From contig NC_090162.1 of the NCBI RefSeq assembly GCF_017916325.1, positions 713,001-777,000 of the forward strand: a DNA stretch of 64,000 nt, in the 5' to 3' direction. Of the stretch, positions 1-12,334 are shown one piece after another. The translations under genes were made by a program, and so were the position numbers. This DNA comes from Leishmania martiniquensis (Eukaryota; Euglenozoa; Kinetoplastea; Trypanosomatida; Trypanosomatidae). Positions within the stretch are counted from its first letter, which is position 1. Each line of letters starts with the position of its first letter. A model generated the notes under the pieces. It saw only the letters and a program-made list of their open reading frames with translations, did no database searches and was not told where the DNA came from.

Positions 1-3000
1 AGGAAGTGGGGGAGGACACGATGAGCGCGCCGGCGAGGTGCTGGAGTGATTCACACAGAGAGGGGCCGCTTCCTGAATGGGAAACGAGGGGGGAGCAAGG
101 AAACCTTCGCAGCACTGCGCATAGGTGTGTATATGTAGCATCCTCGCCACTCCCCCCCCTCTCTCACACACGCACACACAGAGACAGACACAACTCGCCT
201 TCTTGTGTGCGTGTCACATGCACCGGCATTACGCACTCTCGTGGTTTACGCGAGTGCGCCTCCGCAGGTAGCGCCGCTCTCATTAGCGTTCAGCGCATGC
301 ACTCCTTTCCATATGCCTCTTCGTGTGTTTCGTGAGACTTGGCCTGTGTAGAGGGTGCCCAAGCAGAGGGAGGGGTGTGGGCAGGCCAGCGGAATCACAC
401 TGCGTGCATCTCTGTGAGGACCGCGGCAGGAATGTCGGGGCGCGTCTGTGTGTGTGCTGCCGCTCACTGTGGCGCTGGGTCAGTTATTGTGAGCGTGTAT
501 GAGCGCAACTGAGGGAACTAACGCGGGAGGAGTAGCGGAGGTGCGTTTTTGTGTGCTTTCCTTTGACGGGGAAAGACGTTGCCGTTACCGTGTCGATGAC
601 GCTGCCAGTTGATTTCTCTTTCCACGCGTTGTCATAGAGCACAGAACGTTGGCGTATCGTACCCCTTTTTTTCTCTTCGCTGCTTTGTGAGTCGTACGAG
701 CCCCCGCTGTTGCGCGCGCGCTCAGGCACATGTCGGCCTTCTCCCCTCAACTCTGAACTCCTCTGGTGGCGTGCTCATTCATCATGAGCTGATGGAACCC
801 TCCATCTGGCAGCCCTCACGCAGCTGAAAGAATAGAGGGAGGGTGAGGAAAAGGGGGTAAAGCCCATGTGTGTCTGTGGAGTGGCGCGGCGGCCCTTTCT
901 GTCTTTCTCCCCGCCCCCCCCCCGAGCCTGTGTATGTGTGTGTGTGTTGTTGTTTTTGCACTCATTTTGCACTCCGCTACGCTCTCGTGCTTCTCCTCCC
1001 TCCCCCCTCCGGTTCATTTCCGCGTGGTTCTCGAATCCCTCGCTCTCGTCTGCAAAGTCATCACCACCGGCACCAGATGTGCGCGCGCGTACGGCGATGC
1101 GAGCATCGGGAGAAGGGTGAGGAGGGTGTGGGGTAGAAGCGTGGTATACACCTGGTGCATGGCGCCATTATCAAGCATGGGGAGTGGGGAAAGGGAGAGG
1201 CATAGATGCACCCAAGCAGTGGAACGGAACACAGAGGCAGGCCGTCCGCAACGCACACCGATCCTCAGCGGAAGAGACCCCTCTTATTCTTTTTTTCTGA
1301 TGCTCTCAGTGGGCGCCAGATGAGATGTGCATGTGTATGCTTGCGCTAGCGGGCATCGCAGCATCGCCTTGCAGGAAAGCGCTGCCTTCTGCTCTATTGT
1401 CGCCTTTTGGGGGGGCGAGAAGGGGGACTCGCTTCCCTTTCTTGGGTCTGCCGGATGTCACTGGCCTCTTGGTGTTGTGCTCCCCCTCCTCTCCCTTTTT
1501 CTTCCCCGCCCTCCTGCTCGTCGTCGCCTCTCCCCCACACCCCTCGCGCCCCTTTCCGTGTGTGTGTGTGTGTCTTTGCATCGACGCAACGTCTTTCTCC
1601 CTTCTCGGGCGCTTCCGCGTGCCTGGTCTCTTCCTTCGCTTTTTCTGCCACCTCTTTCAAGACAGCCGTTCCCCCTCTCCCCACCCCACCACGACATGGC
1701 GTGCTCGGGGAAGCAATGGAGGGAGGCGGAAACGGCAAGGTCGGCCTTTGCTCACGCTTTCTCGCAGCTGCTCCATCGCTCTCACTTCGTGCCACCACAC
1801 AGCTAATGCACATGGGCATCACGCACTCACGTACTCACACATGCACACACGTAGCCGACCCCCTCCCACTCATCGGCACCAGTCGACACTGGGCTCCTAT
1901 GCGCACGCATCTGCACCATCTCTCTCTCTTTCGATGTCCTCCTTCTTCCCTCTGCGCTATGTTCTTTGGCTTCTGCTAAGCTTCTTTTATGGCTGTCGTG
2001 TGGTTGCTAATCGCATGTGCCTTTCCCATGAGCAGATGCTCTTCTCCCAGCCAACCACGTAGCCTGCAGTGCCACGCTCGTCTTCGGCGCATGCGCATAC
2101 GCATGCAGGCGGTGGCATACTCTGCGCGTGGTCTGTATCTTCTCTCTTTATGCATATATATATATATATGTCTGTGTGTGTATGCCTTTTTTTCTTGCCG
2201 GGCACCTCTCTTGACTCCTCCTGAGAAGGACGGACACGCGGCGGAGCAGGTGCGAGCACCACTCCCCCGCTGATGTCCACCCGAGTCTGTGTGAGAGGTG
2301 CTCGCCGGTTTCCTGCATTGCCTCGTCCTTCTTTCTCTCTTTCGCTGTGAGGTCATACCCTCCGCACAACGAATGTGCCCCCCCCCAAATAACAACACAA
2401 AGAGCCCCACATACAAACGTCGCACGTGCATTTCTACGGTCCCTCACCTCATCTACTCTTCCCCCACCCCTCTCCTGCCTCTCTCTCTCTTTCGTGCGTG
2501 TGTGTGTGTGTGCGTGTGCCATTCGCAGGAGGATTCACATTCGTGGCTGTCCGACGCCGGTAATGGGGTTTCGGCCTCGACGCGGTGCCGCATCTCCCCT
2601 CCCTTTTCGCTCCCTCTCTCCCCCTCCCCCTCCCCTCTCTCTCTATTGGCGTTGTCATGTGTGGCGATACGCAAAATGGATATCGCGCCGGATCATGCCC
2701 GCTCGCCTACCGTCGGCGCCCTCGCTCTTCCTTTTCGGCCGGGTGCTGTGATGGCAGCGCATTAGCCCACAACTGCTTCCCTAAGAGTAAGGCGGACCTG
2801 GTTCAAACGCCTCTTATGCCCCCCCTCCCCCGCCCCTCTCTCTCTCGCCTCTCTCTCTCTGGTCACCTGCGCCGCTTCGGGGTCATGTCGCGCTTTTAGA
2901 GGGAACATTGTCGTACATGTCTGTCATTCGTAGCGAAGCGCGACGAAGAAATGAGCGACCGCCCTCTCCCCCTCCATTCTCTCAGTCCTTCTCCCCTTCT

Positions 3001-4773
3001 GACGGTTCCTCTGGCCCCAACTTCTCGCCTTGGCGAAGTGGCGCGCGTGTGCTTCTCGTCATGTCTCACCTGTGCCTCTTTGGTGGTGATGGGTGTGCAT
3101 TGCGCGAGCAGCAAGTGTGGCCGTTGAAGAGGCCGCAAACCCGTTCAGGGGTAGCCGGCACAGGAGCAGGTTGGAATGGGCAACGCGCCGAACAGCACGC
3201 AAGCGCACAGCGTGAAGAGAGGATGCACACTGTCGTCGTCGTTGCTGCTGGTCTGGCCCCCCCTCCTCTCTCTCCCCCTTTTTCGATCCTCGTATTCTCC
3301 TTCGTTTTGCCAGCAGCTGTGCGAAATGTGTCTGTATGTGTGTGTGTGCCCCTGCACAGAGGCATAGGGCAGATGCGAAGTCGGAGGCGAGGAAGAGAGA
3401 GGGGAGACAGAGGCGGGGGGGCACGACACCTCTGAGAAGACGACGGTCGGCGAGAGTGCTCCTGTGCTTCGAGCTCGCCTCGATGCAGTCCCCCTCCGCA
3501 ACTAGAGGACAGGGCGAGAGAGAGCTGTCAAGGAAGGATTTGCACGTGAAGGGTAAACTACGGTGAGTCGCCTCTCTTCCTGTATGCGTGTATGCGAGTG
3601 TGTGTGTGTGTGTGCATAGAGACGGTCTCACTGCTTCGTGGGGACTCTGCTCCGCCCGTTATTGTGTTTTTTTTCCGGGGGCTTGGGGGAACGATTTCGC
3701 GCCACTCAACAATATGTTGGTTGTGCCGTCTCTCTTGGCCTCTTCTCCCTATTCACTGTTGGTTTACTTCGCCGCCGTCCCCTCCTCTCCCGTCTAGTGT
3801 GAATTCGTGTGACAGTGCTGTACCGTTTCGCAACGTGAAGGGGGGCGAGAGGACATGCTACTCGATCGCATGGACGAGCACCATTCTCTTCCACCTCTCC
3901 CCTGCGTCACCCCCTAGCTCGACCGCACACGCTTACAGAGGTGCAACGAATCAACCTTCAGACGTCGTTTGTGTGTGTGTGTGTGTGCATGCGGTGTACT
4001 CCTCCCGGCTTTGGTACTCGCTGATTATTCTTTGTCTGGTGCCGCCGCATCGCTTTTTTCTCTCTTTGGCGTGGATGCATGGGAATGAGGGGCTTCACAC
4101 ACACACACACGCACACATACACACAGAGGGAGAGGTGTGCGCGGCTGCAGTACAGAGTGTGGGCAGTGTTTTGATATGCGGCGAGCCCAATGTGAAAAGA
4201 AAAAAATCGAAGCAAATAAAAGGAACGGCATGCATCCACGCACACACCTGCGAAGGTGCCGCCAACTTGGCTTTCGCTCAGTCTCTCTCTCTCTTTCTGT
4301 GCTTGTGTATGTTTGGGTATCTGCACAGATACCCGTTGTACACCACTGCCCGCGGCTTCACAGCTCCCCTCATCTCTTGCCGCCCCTTTCCACCTGCCGA
4401 CACCTCTCGGCTGCCGTATGCTCCGCGCCATTCTCAAGCCATCCACCTTCCCATTCTCCTTCGCTCTTTCTTTTCCCTCGTCCCGGTCCTTCTTGCACAC
4501 CTGCGTCTTGTGCCGACGGTGATGATGGAGACTTCGATTGTGTGCATGTGTATGTGTTTGCCTGCGCTCTGCTGACAGCCACAAGCGTTCTCGTGACGTG
4601 CAGGAAGGGCGAGGTAGGGCACAGCTCCTCCTTCCCCCTGTACCCAAGCCCACCTTTGTGTTGTTATTTTTCTGGTGTGTCGTACCCCGGGCGGGCAAGC
4701 GTCTTCAGGAGTGGCGCCATCCTTAGATTGTGGTGCGCGCGCGTCTTCCCGACGGCGTACCACCACAGAAGGA
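1..4773. other. gene-poor intergenic stretch (plus-strand unit)
   Basis: No open frame here has coding character. The frames present are stop-poor by chance and translate into Ser/Pro/Leu-rich or His/Thr-repeat peptides produced by CT tracts and TG/CA repeats. The stretch holds many TG/CA runs (for example around 940, 1558, 3600, 3970 and 4100), a TA run at 2154-2169 and long C/T tracts on the plus strand, as in UTR and intergenic DNA of a trypanosomatid plus-strand transcription unit. The last few hundred bases should include the 5' UTR of the MEX67 gene. Possible acceptor AGs lie after the T-rich stretch near 4665-4710, but none stands out. Confidence 0.6.
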
Positions 4774-6618
4774 ATGTCTCGCCCGTATAAGAAAAGCAAA
4801 GGTGCCGTTGGGGCAACCAAGTACAACACGCCATGCAAGTTCTTCCTGCGCGGCAGCTGCTCCAACCCGCGCTGCCCCTACCTACACGTGCGCAACGAGA
4901 CCGTGAGACGGTTGGCCAGCCATAAAGAGGTTGCCGCTCAGCACGGGAATGGCGCTGTAAAGGTGATGTCGACGATGCTGAAGCTCTTCTTCGAGAAGCA
5001 GAAGCAGCTCATCTACAACGCAGAAAGTGGCATGCTTAACCTGTCGGAGCTCACATCGTATGACGACCTATCCTCTGTCGCCTCTAGCATCAACTTGAAC
5101 ACGCGCACCTTTTGCATCGCGCTGTGCAGCTGCATCCGCGACTTGGTCTCGCCACCGCCGACGATTCTGCAGCTCGACAAAAATGGCGTCAAGAGCTTCC
5201 ACCACCTCGGCAAGGCCCTCGAAGAGGCAGGCCTTCATGAGTCTCTGCGTGCCCTGTCGCTGGCACACAACAGTATCACCTCTACCGACATTGCACAGGA
5301 GCTGAAGCACTTTTCGAGCCTGACGGAGGTGAGCCTCGTCGGCAACCCGGTCACGGAAAGCACTGACTACAAACTGAAATTCAAAAGGTACGTGCCGTGG
5401 CTGCAAGGTCTGGATGGGGAAAGTATGGAGGCCCCGCCGCTGGAGCTGCCGTGGCCACTATTCTTCGACCATGGGCACACGCTGGGCGACGTGGTCAGCG
5501 CCGCCGACGACCTCTCCTCCACCGTTCGGGGCTACGACAGCGCGCAAAAGGCATTGCTGCACTTCATTCAGTCGGCGCTGCTGGACCCGCTCGAGAGGGA
5601 GCCGGCCACTGGTCTGCTGACCGGCGTGGATGCTGTGTCGGATGCCTACGCACTCAACGCCACTTTTACCTTTAGCCTCGTGTCCAATGAGGCCGCCGTC
5701 TCGACGCCAAGTCGGACGGCTGGCGGCTGCGCTGCCTCGACGCAGCGCGATGTGGTGCGCGAGATTGTGGGCTTTCGCATGCGCCAGACGGAGAGCAATC
5801 ACAACGTGCTTCTCGGCCTCAAGTCAACGACCGTGGCAATTGGTCGAACGAGCGTGTGCGCGAAGCTAGAGCACGTTTTGTATCCAAAGAGCTTTGTCGT
5901 GGGCCACTACATCCATGACAGTCCTGATGTGACGGTGCTGGACAACAAAGGGTTCGGCCCCAACGCCGTGGTGGGCATGAAGCAGCCGCTCTCTGTCGTC
6001 ACACTGCATGGGGTGATGTTTTGGCGGTATCGAACCACCGGGTCAGACGCCGACGTGCAGCACAGTAGCCTCCTGCGCGACGCCATCATCATCAAGCGGA
6101 ACTTCTCGCGCGTGATTACAGTATCGTCGACGGATCCGGGCCGCTGGCATATCGTGAATGACATGATCACTCTCTACCCCTTTCGAGGCGGCGGCGGCAG
6201 CGATGGAGGCGAAGCGGAGGCCTTGAGCGGCGGCGCGGGCGTGAGCACCGCTCCCTTGACACCAGAGAGCATCCTCCTCCGCGACGTGCATCCGTACGAC
6301 GTGGTCTTCAGCCCTGCCACGGACCCGAAGCGCGCGGCGCGGATTGCGCGGCGGTATCGCGTGCCTGCCCCCATCGTGACCACTCTATGCTCTGTCGTGC
6401 ACTCAGACAGGGAGTTGGCTGTCATATTGGTGGACCTCACTGACATTCCGTTGGAGGTGTACGAGCAGTGCGCGACGCTTGTCGAGATGGACCCGCTCGC
6501 GAGCATTTTTCTCTGCCGCATCGGCAACCGCTTCGGCATTGAGCCGGCGGATGGGGTCATGCTCCTGCGAAAGTGCGGCCTCGATTGGGCTGCCGTTGTA
6601 CAGGCAATCGGTCGGTGA
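4774..6618 (+). CDS. MEX67: mRNA export factor MEX67 (NXF1-like, CCCH finger form)
   Basis: Predicted principal mRNA export receptor acting at the nuclear pore, 614 aa. Residues 21-38 form a CCCH finger (C21-X7-C29-X4-C34-X3-H38). Residues about 129-215 are leucine-rich repeats with the pattern LxLxxN and a closing GNP. Residues from about 222 to 500 fit an NTF2-like domain opening with LPWPLFF, which in NXF proteins binds the MTR2/NXT1 partner. The last 45 residues resemble the UBA-like TAP-C module that binds FG nucleoporins (GIEPADGVMLLRKCGLDW). Trypanosomatid MEX67 is known to carry an N-terminal CCCH finger in place of the RRM of other eukaryotes. The frame is open upstream to 4675, but that extension is low quality; the start chosen directly precedes a basic region and the finger. 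It is the first gene of the plus-strand block in this window. Family assignment is strong; the NTF2 and UBA boundaries are approximate. Confidence 0.9.
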   Translation: MSRPYKKSKGAVGATKYNTPCKFFLRGSCSNPRCPYLHVRNETVRRLASHKEVAAQHGNGAVKVMSTMLKLFFEKQKQLIYNAESGMLNLSELTSYDDLSSVASSINLNTRTFCIALCSCIRDLVSPPPTILQLDKNGVKSFHHLGKALEEAGLHESLRALSLAHNSITSTDIAQELKHFSSLTEVSLVGNPVTESTDYKLKFKRYVPWLQGLDGESMEAPPLELPWPLFFDHGHTLGDVVSAADDLSSTVRGYDSAQKALLHFIQSALLDPLEREPATGLLTGVDAVSDAYALNATFTFSLVSNEAAVSTPSRTAGGCAASTQRDVVREIVGFRMRQTESNHNVLLGLKSTTVAIGRTSVCAKLEHVLYPKSFVVGHYIHDSPDVTVLDNKGFGPNAVVGMKQPLSVVTLHGVMFWRYRTTGSDADVQHSSLLRDAIIIKRNFSRVITVSSTDPGRWHIVNDMITLYPFRGGGGSDGGEAEALSGGAGVSTAPLTPESILLRDVHPYDVVFSPATDPKRAARIARRYRVPAPIVTTLCSVVHSDRELAVILVDLTDIPLEVYEQCATLVEMDPLASIFLCRIGNRFGIEPADGVMLLRKCGLDWAAVVQAIGR

Positions 6619-9256
6619 ATCCGATGCGAAATGGAAGCAAGAAGAGTGCGTGGCGGAGGCAGTAGCAGCAGGCCGAGGTCGCGCTTGGTAACACGAGTAG
6701 AGCCCTCTGTTCGGCTCGCACCCGATACCCTTCCTCTCTCCTGACTCGCTCGGTCTCTCCTTTACACACGCGTGCCGCACGCCCCCATCATCTCTGCTCC
6801 CTCCCCCTTTTCCCCCATCTCTCCCCCTCCGCTGCTTCGCTTGATCAAGCTGCACGCGCCGCCCCCTGACCGGGTGCGGACATGCCCGTTTTTGTGTGTG
6901 TGTACCAAAGCGGGCATGGGAAGAGTATGGGGAAGATGAAAAAGGGGGCGGGGCGGGGGCCATAACGAGTAATAGCTGCACAAGCGAAGGCGGAGCCGCG
7001 CCGCATCTGCAGGGCAGGCTCTTGTGAAAAGGGCAGGTCCATCTCCTCAATACCCCACCCACCCACCCACCATCTCTGGTGGATGAGTGAGGAGAGGAAG
7101 GGGGAACAGCTGCGAATGGGGGTGGTGAGGTGTGGGCCTATGTGGAAGATAGGATCCGCGTCTTGGCACGTCACGCTCCTTGATACGGCAGCCTCTGACT
7201 CTGTGGCGCGGCATGGTGCAACGAGGCAAATCACACAAGCGCCTCTCGTCGTGCGAAGCTACGAGCGGCACGCACTCCCGCCCCCAATGCAGCGCAAGGA
7301 CCTCCTCCCCTCTTTCGGCGCGCGCGCTAGGCAACACCCAGCCTCTTCTCTCGAGCACACATGCCAAGCGCCACATGTGGTATAACTCTTTCTGCATCAC
7401 CCCCCCTCCTCCCTCAACGTCCCTCTCCCTTTTTTTTCAAAGGCTGCTTTGGCCCCTGGCGTGATGGAAAGAGTGCTGAGGGGGCGCACACCAAAGAACC
7501 TGATGCATACGCCTCTTCAGCCACGTCGCCGCTGTGACGCCATCCACACGCGCCGTAATACGTGTCGGCAATCCGTTTCCCTTCCCCTTGTACCCCACGC
7601 GGAAGTGCCACCGTACACGCCACGGCGCCGCTCGCACAATTGCCTCCTCGCCTTTGCTTTTCCACCTGGCTGGCTGCTGTGTAGGCCGCCTCGCTCAGAG
7701 CCCCCATCCCGGCTCACCGTTCCAGCCCGACTTCGCTTCTCCTACTCCGCTTCACAGCGCCCAGATTCGCTCTTGCGTCGCACAGACAGCGAGTCGCAAC
7801 GACTAAGCGGCGTGCCCCATTGGATGCACAGTCTTCCGCCAACATACAAGGAGCAGGCCGAACGCAGTGCAAGAGAGCAAACGGGACGCACGCCATCTCT
7901 ACGCATGTGCACCGTCATAGGCCCAGGTGCTCACAGAAACACCTCATGCTCCTTCCACCTTTCTCTCTCTCTCGAAGGCATGGAATCCTTCGCGTTGGTG
8001 CTTCGCGGCAGCCCCTCACTTTCTTCTCTCCCTCGTGACGGACCGCCTCCGTCCTGCTGCTCCCGTGTGTGCGTTTCTTTTTTGTTGTTGCTCTGGCAAG
8101 CGCCACCGCCAGTGGTGAGATTGGAGAGTTGTGGTGGGGCGCACGTATCCATCCTTAATCACGCGAGCTTACGCACGCGCGCGTCTTGTCTTTTATTTTT
8201 TTGTTGTTTGGATTTGTGGACGGGTGTGGCGGATATTTCGCGCGCTTCGTACGGAGGAGACGTAGCAAAGGCGCCGTGCCTTTTGAGAAAGACAGGCGGT
8301 CGAGTGTCCGGTCCTCGCGCACGCGGTTCGTTTCTCACCGTGGCTGTTATGGCCTGTATTACGGCACCGGCTGCCCCGGCCTACACATCCCACACCGCGC
8401 TCGTCTTCACCTGACGTCCTTCTTTTATTTTTCCCTTCTCTCTCTCTGGGTATGTGTGTATGTGTGTGTGTGCCTGCTGTCGTGTGGTCTCTGCTTTGAT
8501 GGATATCTTCCCGAGGCCGGACCTCTGCTCCGCGGCGTCGTATAGGGAGGAGGTGGGGGAGGAGTGTTGGGGAAGGAAAAAGGATAGAGTTTTCCTTGCG
8601 CGCTCGCGCGCCGTATTGCATCTCTTGCGTTCTGGAAGAGACGCGGGCACGCCTGTCGCGATCTCTCGCGCTCTCCCTTCGCTGCGCGGCATTTTACTCG
8701 GCGGTGATATATACATATATTTATATATATAAACGTTGGCCAGTCAGGACAGTGTGAGATGAACGCCAAATGAAAGTTTTCAAGAGACTGGCCGAGTGCC
8801 ATAACTCGAGGCGACGAGGAAGCGGCACAGCGCGCACGAGTTCATGAGAGGGGGTACGCACAGAGGCGCTCGCACCTGCATGAGTGCATTGCCGCGGTGT
8901 CAGGGCACCCATTCCCTCTGCTCAAGCGGAGAAGAACACTTTGGGAGATCAGGACGGCAGAGAACGCGTCTCTCTCGACGGCGGTCTTTGGTCCTCCAAA
9001 GCACCCTGTCATGGGCGCCGGCGATGACAGAGTTTGGGAAGGCCCTCTTTGTCGAGTGCAGGAGTGAGCCTGGATGTGTCCTACCACCATCACGCCACAG
9101 GGCCGTTGTTTGAGGAGAAACGTGAGACACAAGGGCAGGCGTATCGGCGCAACTTCTTCTCCACGCGTCTTCATGCGGCACAACAGCCCCGCACGCGCCG
9201 CCTCGGAGCAGCCGCAAGCGCCATAATGGCCGATGTGGGGACGTCTAGTTTTTGCA
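6619..9256. other. intergenic region after MEX67
   Basis: No convincing gene. A frame of 321 codons (7449-8414) reads as Ser/Arg/Pro-rich composition with no recognisable domain and is treated as chance. The stretch contains CT-rich tracts, CCCA repeats near 7049-7070, TG runs near 8455-8475 and a TA-rich run at 8707-8733. It probably holds the MEX67 3' UTR and the former 5' flank of the decayed gene that follows. Confidence 0.5.
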
Positions 9257-11345
9257 ATGGCCACCGAAGCAACAGCGCGGCAGTCCCCGTGGCCGCCGCA
9301 CCTCACACGTCTTGTTCAGCTAGAGCGCGTCAAGTCGTTTCATGCGACATTGCCATTCCTGAGCGTCGCGTATGGCTGCCAGCCGCTGCTCTCCGCGGCA
9401 CCGCAAGAGGTGGAGGAGCACAGCTCGTCGGCAGCGCTCCTGGCGAACCTGGCTGCCAAGAGTCACCTAGTCGATAGTACCGAGATGGTGCCCGCGCAGC
9501 TCACTGCGGGCACGGAGAGCGGCTCGCAGGGACTGCTGGCCCCTAAGTGGGGTGCCACCCGTCATGATTGTGGAATAGAGCTCTCCATGGAGAGGGTAAC
9601 GGTTCGCCAACGGAGGCGCCGGTAGCTGCGGTGCGGAATATTGGCAATCCTCGGCAGCAGCAGTCTGCGCGCGCACACACACACAGTCTCGGTTCACTGC
9701 ATCATATCCCTACGCTCGATGCACAGCCACTGCGTAATGAAGCTTTTGGGAGGCGTGGACGCTGTCACACAGGGTTGAAGGGGTGGCGCTGGCGAACGCG
9801 TGCCCCACAACAGCGCCCCGCTACCGCCGCCAGGCTGGGTGCGTGGCCCCCCCTCCACGGCATTCTTCTGGAGGCGGCCGTGCTCGATGCTTTGCGCTTT
9901 GCCACCGACCTCCCCTTCCACGTGGACGACCTAACGGGGCGGAAGCTGATTTGGAAAGCCGCGGCGGATGCACTACTGGCGGTTGCCATGGAGCTTGTGG
10001 TGGCGCCCCTCGTGCTGCGTCTCGAAGACCCCTTACCGTTCTCTTCGCTGGCGCGGGCTGCAGCTGTTTGTTGGCATGCCACGCCGCCTGCGCCGCCGCC
10101 ATCTGAGCGGCACCATGGTGTGGAGGGGCGCAACGATTCTGTGGGCCCTCTTCGACGGCATCGGCTGCCTCACGCTGCTGAGCGCAAGTGGCACGACATT
10201 CTATACCGGCCCCAAGAAGGATGTGGAGGTCTTCTTGCAGGAGGACCTCAGTATCCTGCCCGTCCCCGGCGAAGATGTGGTGGACATGATAACCCTGACA
10301 GAGCTAGGCACGGCTGCTGTCACGCCCGAAACTTTCTCCTTCCACAGCAGTCGGTATCATCGCCACCTGCAGCATGATCTGCAGGCTCACTGTGTCCTCA
10401 TGGTGGCAAACGCCTTTGCCAACTCGCCCAAAACGCCCCGCGTCGCTACCTGCGCGTTCAGTGGCTCCTGCTGGCGTATGCGCTGCGCGGCAACGTGCAA
10501 AGTAGGGGGGGGGCGCTCGTGCCGTGGGTAGGACTCCCCCTGATCAATCTGCTTGTCTGTGCTCTCTCAGCGCGTGCAGACAACGAGGGACAGGGTAGCA
10601 TCCACAACATCCGCGGCATACTTTTCCTCCTGCTCTCGTGCTCTGTTCAGGTGAACCCCGTTTTTCTTTTTGGAAGGCGGAGCTACAACACAAGCGTGCG
10701 CCTCAGTGACTCAAGAAGAGCCTGCGCATCTCGGCCACCCCCTACTTCGTGTCCGCTATCGCGCGTCTCGCTGCACCGCGTCTGTGCTTTGCACTGGTGG
10801 GGCTGCCTTTGCGCAGCTGCCATTTTTACCAGGACGCCACTGTCGTGCCCTTCAGCATTATGGCAGCGCTCACCAGCTTCGCGCACGCCTGCCTCAAACT
10901 CGTCGCGGTGCATTGGCTCCCGTGCGTCGACCATCTGCTGCTGCTCCATCGCGTCCGCTATGGCCTCTGCGTCATCGTTTGCGGCTTACTGGCGACAGTG
11001 TTGCGCGGCCACACCTTCGGCTGCGACGCCGAGCTGCCTGGGACCAGCATGACGCCGAGGAGAAGCAGCAGTAGCGCCAGTGCCGCCCTCACCCCGTCCC
11101 CGCGGCGCTACACTTGGCAGCAGTACCTGGACCTTGTTTTCTTCTCGGACGACAGCTGGTGCAAGTCAGCGCTGCTACTTGTCTTGCTGTCTGTCGCCAT
11201 CATGATCGCGCTGGGGCTCAGCATCTACATGAATTCCGGCGCAAAGGTCCTCTCCTCCCCTTCCTCCCCCCTCCGCATGCCTCCGCCCCTAAAAGGGAGG
11301 GAAATGTGTCTGCTTTTTCTCTCGTCGTCGTCTCCCTCGTTTTAG
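9257..11345 (+). pseudogene. decayed gene for a multi-pass membrane protein
   Basis: Protein-like sequence runs on the plus strand but hops between frames. It is in frame 2 from the ATG at 9257 to about 9600, frame 1 from about 9600 to 10070, frame 2 to about 10437, frame 1 to about 10660, then frame 3 from about 10725 to a stop at 11343-11345. The pieces contain hydrophobic segments typical of membrane helices (for example ATILWALFDGIG, FVSAIARLAAPRLCFALVG, and ALLLVLLSVAIMIALGLSI close to the C-terminus) with charged loops between. At least four frameshifts separate them, while neighbouring genes, including a 13.4-kb one, are intact, so sequencing error is an unlikely explanation. I do not recognise the family; a nuclear-envelope or organelle membrane protein is possible but unsupported. 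Boundaries are approximate. Confidence 0.65.
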
Positions 11346-12334
11346 CGGAGGTGTGGCGGCGGGGTGAGGCGGCTGCCTGTGTGCGCCCCCCTTTGCCCCC
11401 TTTCCGTTCTCCTCCATGGAGATTTACATATCGACGCTTTGGCCGCCGCCGCCGCCGCCCCCGACCACAGCCACGGCCACCCGTGTGTGTGTGTGTGCAT
11501 GCGTTGATCTCGTCGCATTCTTTTTACCCCCTCCCTCCCTCTGTTCTCTGTGACCTCTGGATTACTTACCTGCTCATGGGGGTCGTCCTTCGCCGCGTGA
11601 GCGTTGGCGTCTTCCTCCTCCTCTCAGCCTCGATGTGCGACGAATGGGATGCGGCGTGTATGGTTACTGCCCCATCGATGCTGGCGCCCTCGTGTCTCTC
11701 CTCCGCCTTTCCACCGCACCACCCCCCTCACCTTCATGCACAAGACGTCTTTTCAGACTCTGACAGGGTGAAGTCTGTGCCTCGCTGCGGCCTCGCCCGG
11801 GCTCTCCCTCTCTTTTTCCTCCGAGACGTTGAAGACCGTGCGTCACCCCCCCTCTCTCTCAGCACAGGGAGAGGGGAGGGTAGGAAGGGAAGAGGACGGG
11901 GGCCTACCGCAGGTGGGTGTTGTCCCGTACGGCTCACTCATCTCCCTCTCCTCTTGCCACAATGGAACATGTCTGTTGCACCACTTCTCTCTGTGTGTAT
12001 ACACCCGCACATCTCCTTCCCTCATCACACCCGCGCCAACACATCCCGGCAAACGCGCCACTGCCCTCTTTCATTTTTTTTGGTGCGCTGCTTCTCATGT
12101 GATGTCCATAGGGGTTCGGCTCTCTTTGTTTTCCCTTCGTGCGTGCCTTTGTCCTCTCTGGGGTGCTGGTGCGCGGCCACGCACTTGACCTCTCCTCCAC
12201 CATCCACTGCTCCACGTAGACGCAGCAAGGCGTCCCTTTTTTTTCGCAGCTTCGCCCCTGGGTGTTCGTCGCTGTTTTATCCGCCCATCCGTACAGAGTG
12301 TTCACCCTCCCCTCCCCCTCATCCTCCACGCACG
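11346..12334. other. intergenic / 5' flank of eRF1
   Basis: This stretch is non-coding in character, with CT-rich tracts, a GCC-repeat near 11440-11460 and a TG run near 11484-11497. The eRF1 reading frame happens to stay open through all of it, but the translation is low-complexity Pro/Ser/Arg sequence unlike the conserved eRF1 N-terminus. It should contain the eRF1 5' UTR and its spliced-leader acceptor. Confidence 0.6.
12233..12249 (+). promoter_or_regulatory. candidate spliced-leader acceptor for eRF1
   Basis: A pyrimidine run with eight consecutive T is followed at once by CGCAG, the AG being 12248-12249. It would give a 5' UTR of 85 nt before the ATG at 12335. This is the textbook arrangement for trans-splicing in trypanosomatids. 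The assignment is by pattern only. Confidence 0.6.

Noticed and set aside
868..2062. Frames of 151-245 codons in the left gene-poor stretch
   Set aside because: They are overlapping frames in all phases made of repeat-derived peptides; several phases are open at once, which indicates stop-poor composition rather than coding.
2785..2822. GGTTCAAACGCC, resembling a tRNA B box
   Set aside because: The surrounding bases form no T-stem, acceptor stem or A box.
7449..8414. 321-codon frame on plus after MEX67
   Set aside because: Its composition is that of CT/TG-rich intergenic DNA, with no domain and frequent Ser/Arg/Pro runs; nothing distinguishes it from other chance frames in this GC-rich DNA.
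11114..12334. Open frame joined in phase to eRF1 that would add about 407 residues to its N-terminus
   Set aside because: The translation is low-complexity Pro/Ser/Arg sequence from GCC, CT and TG repeats. eRF1 families begin at the MSGEKEL-type start, and a good splice acceptor at 12248-12249 excludes the extension from the mRNA.
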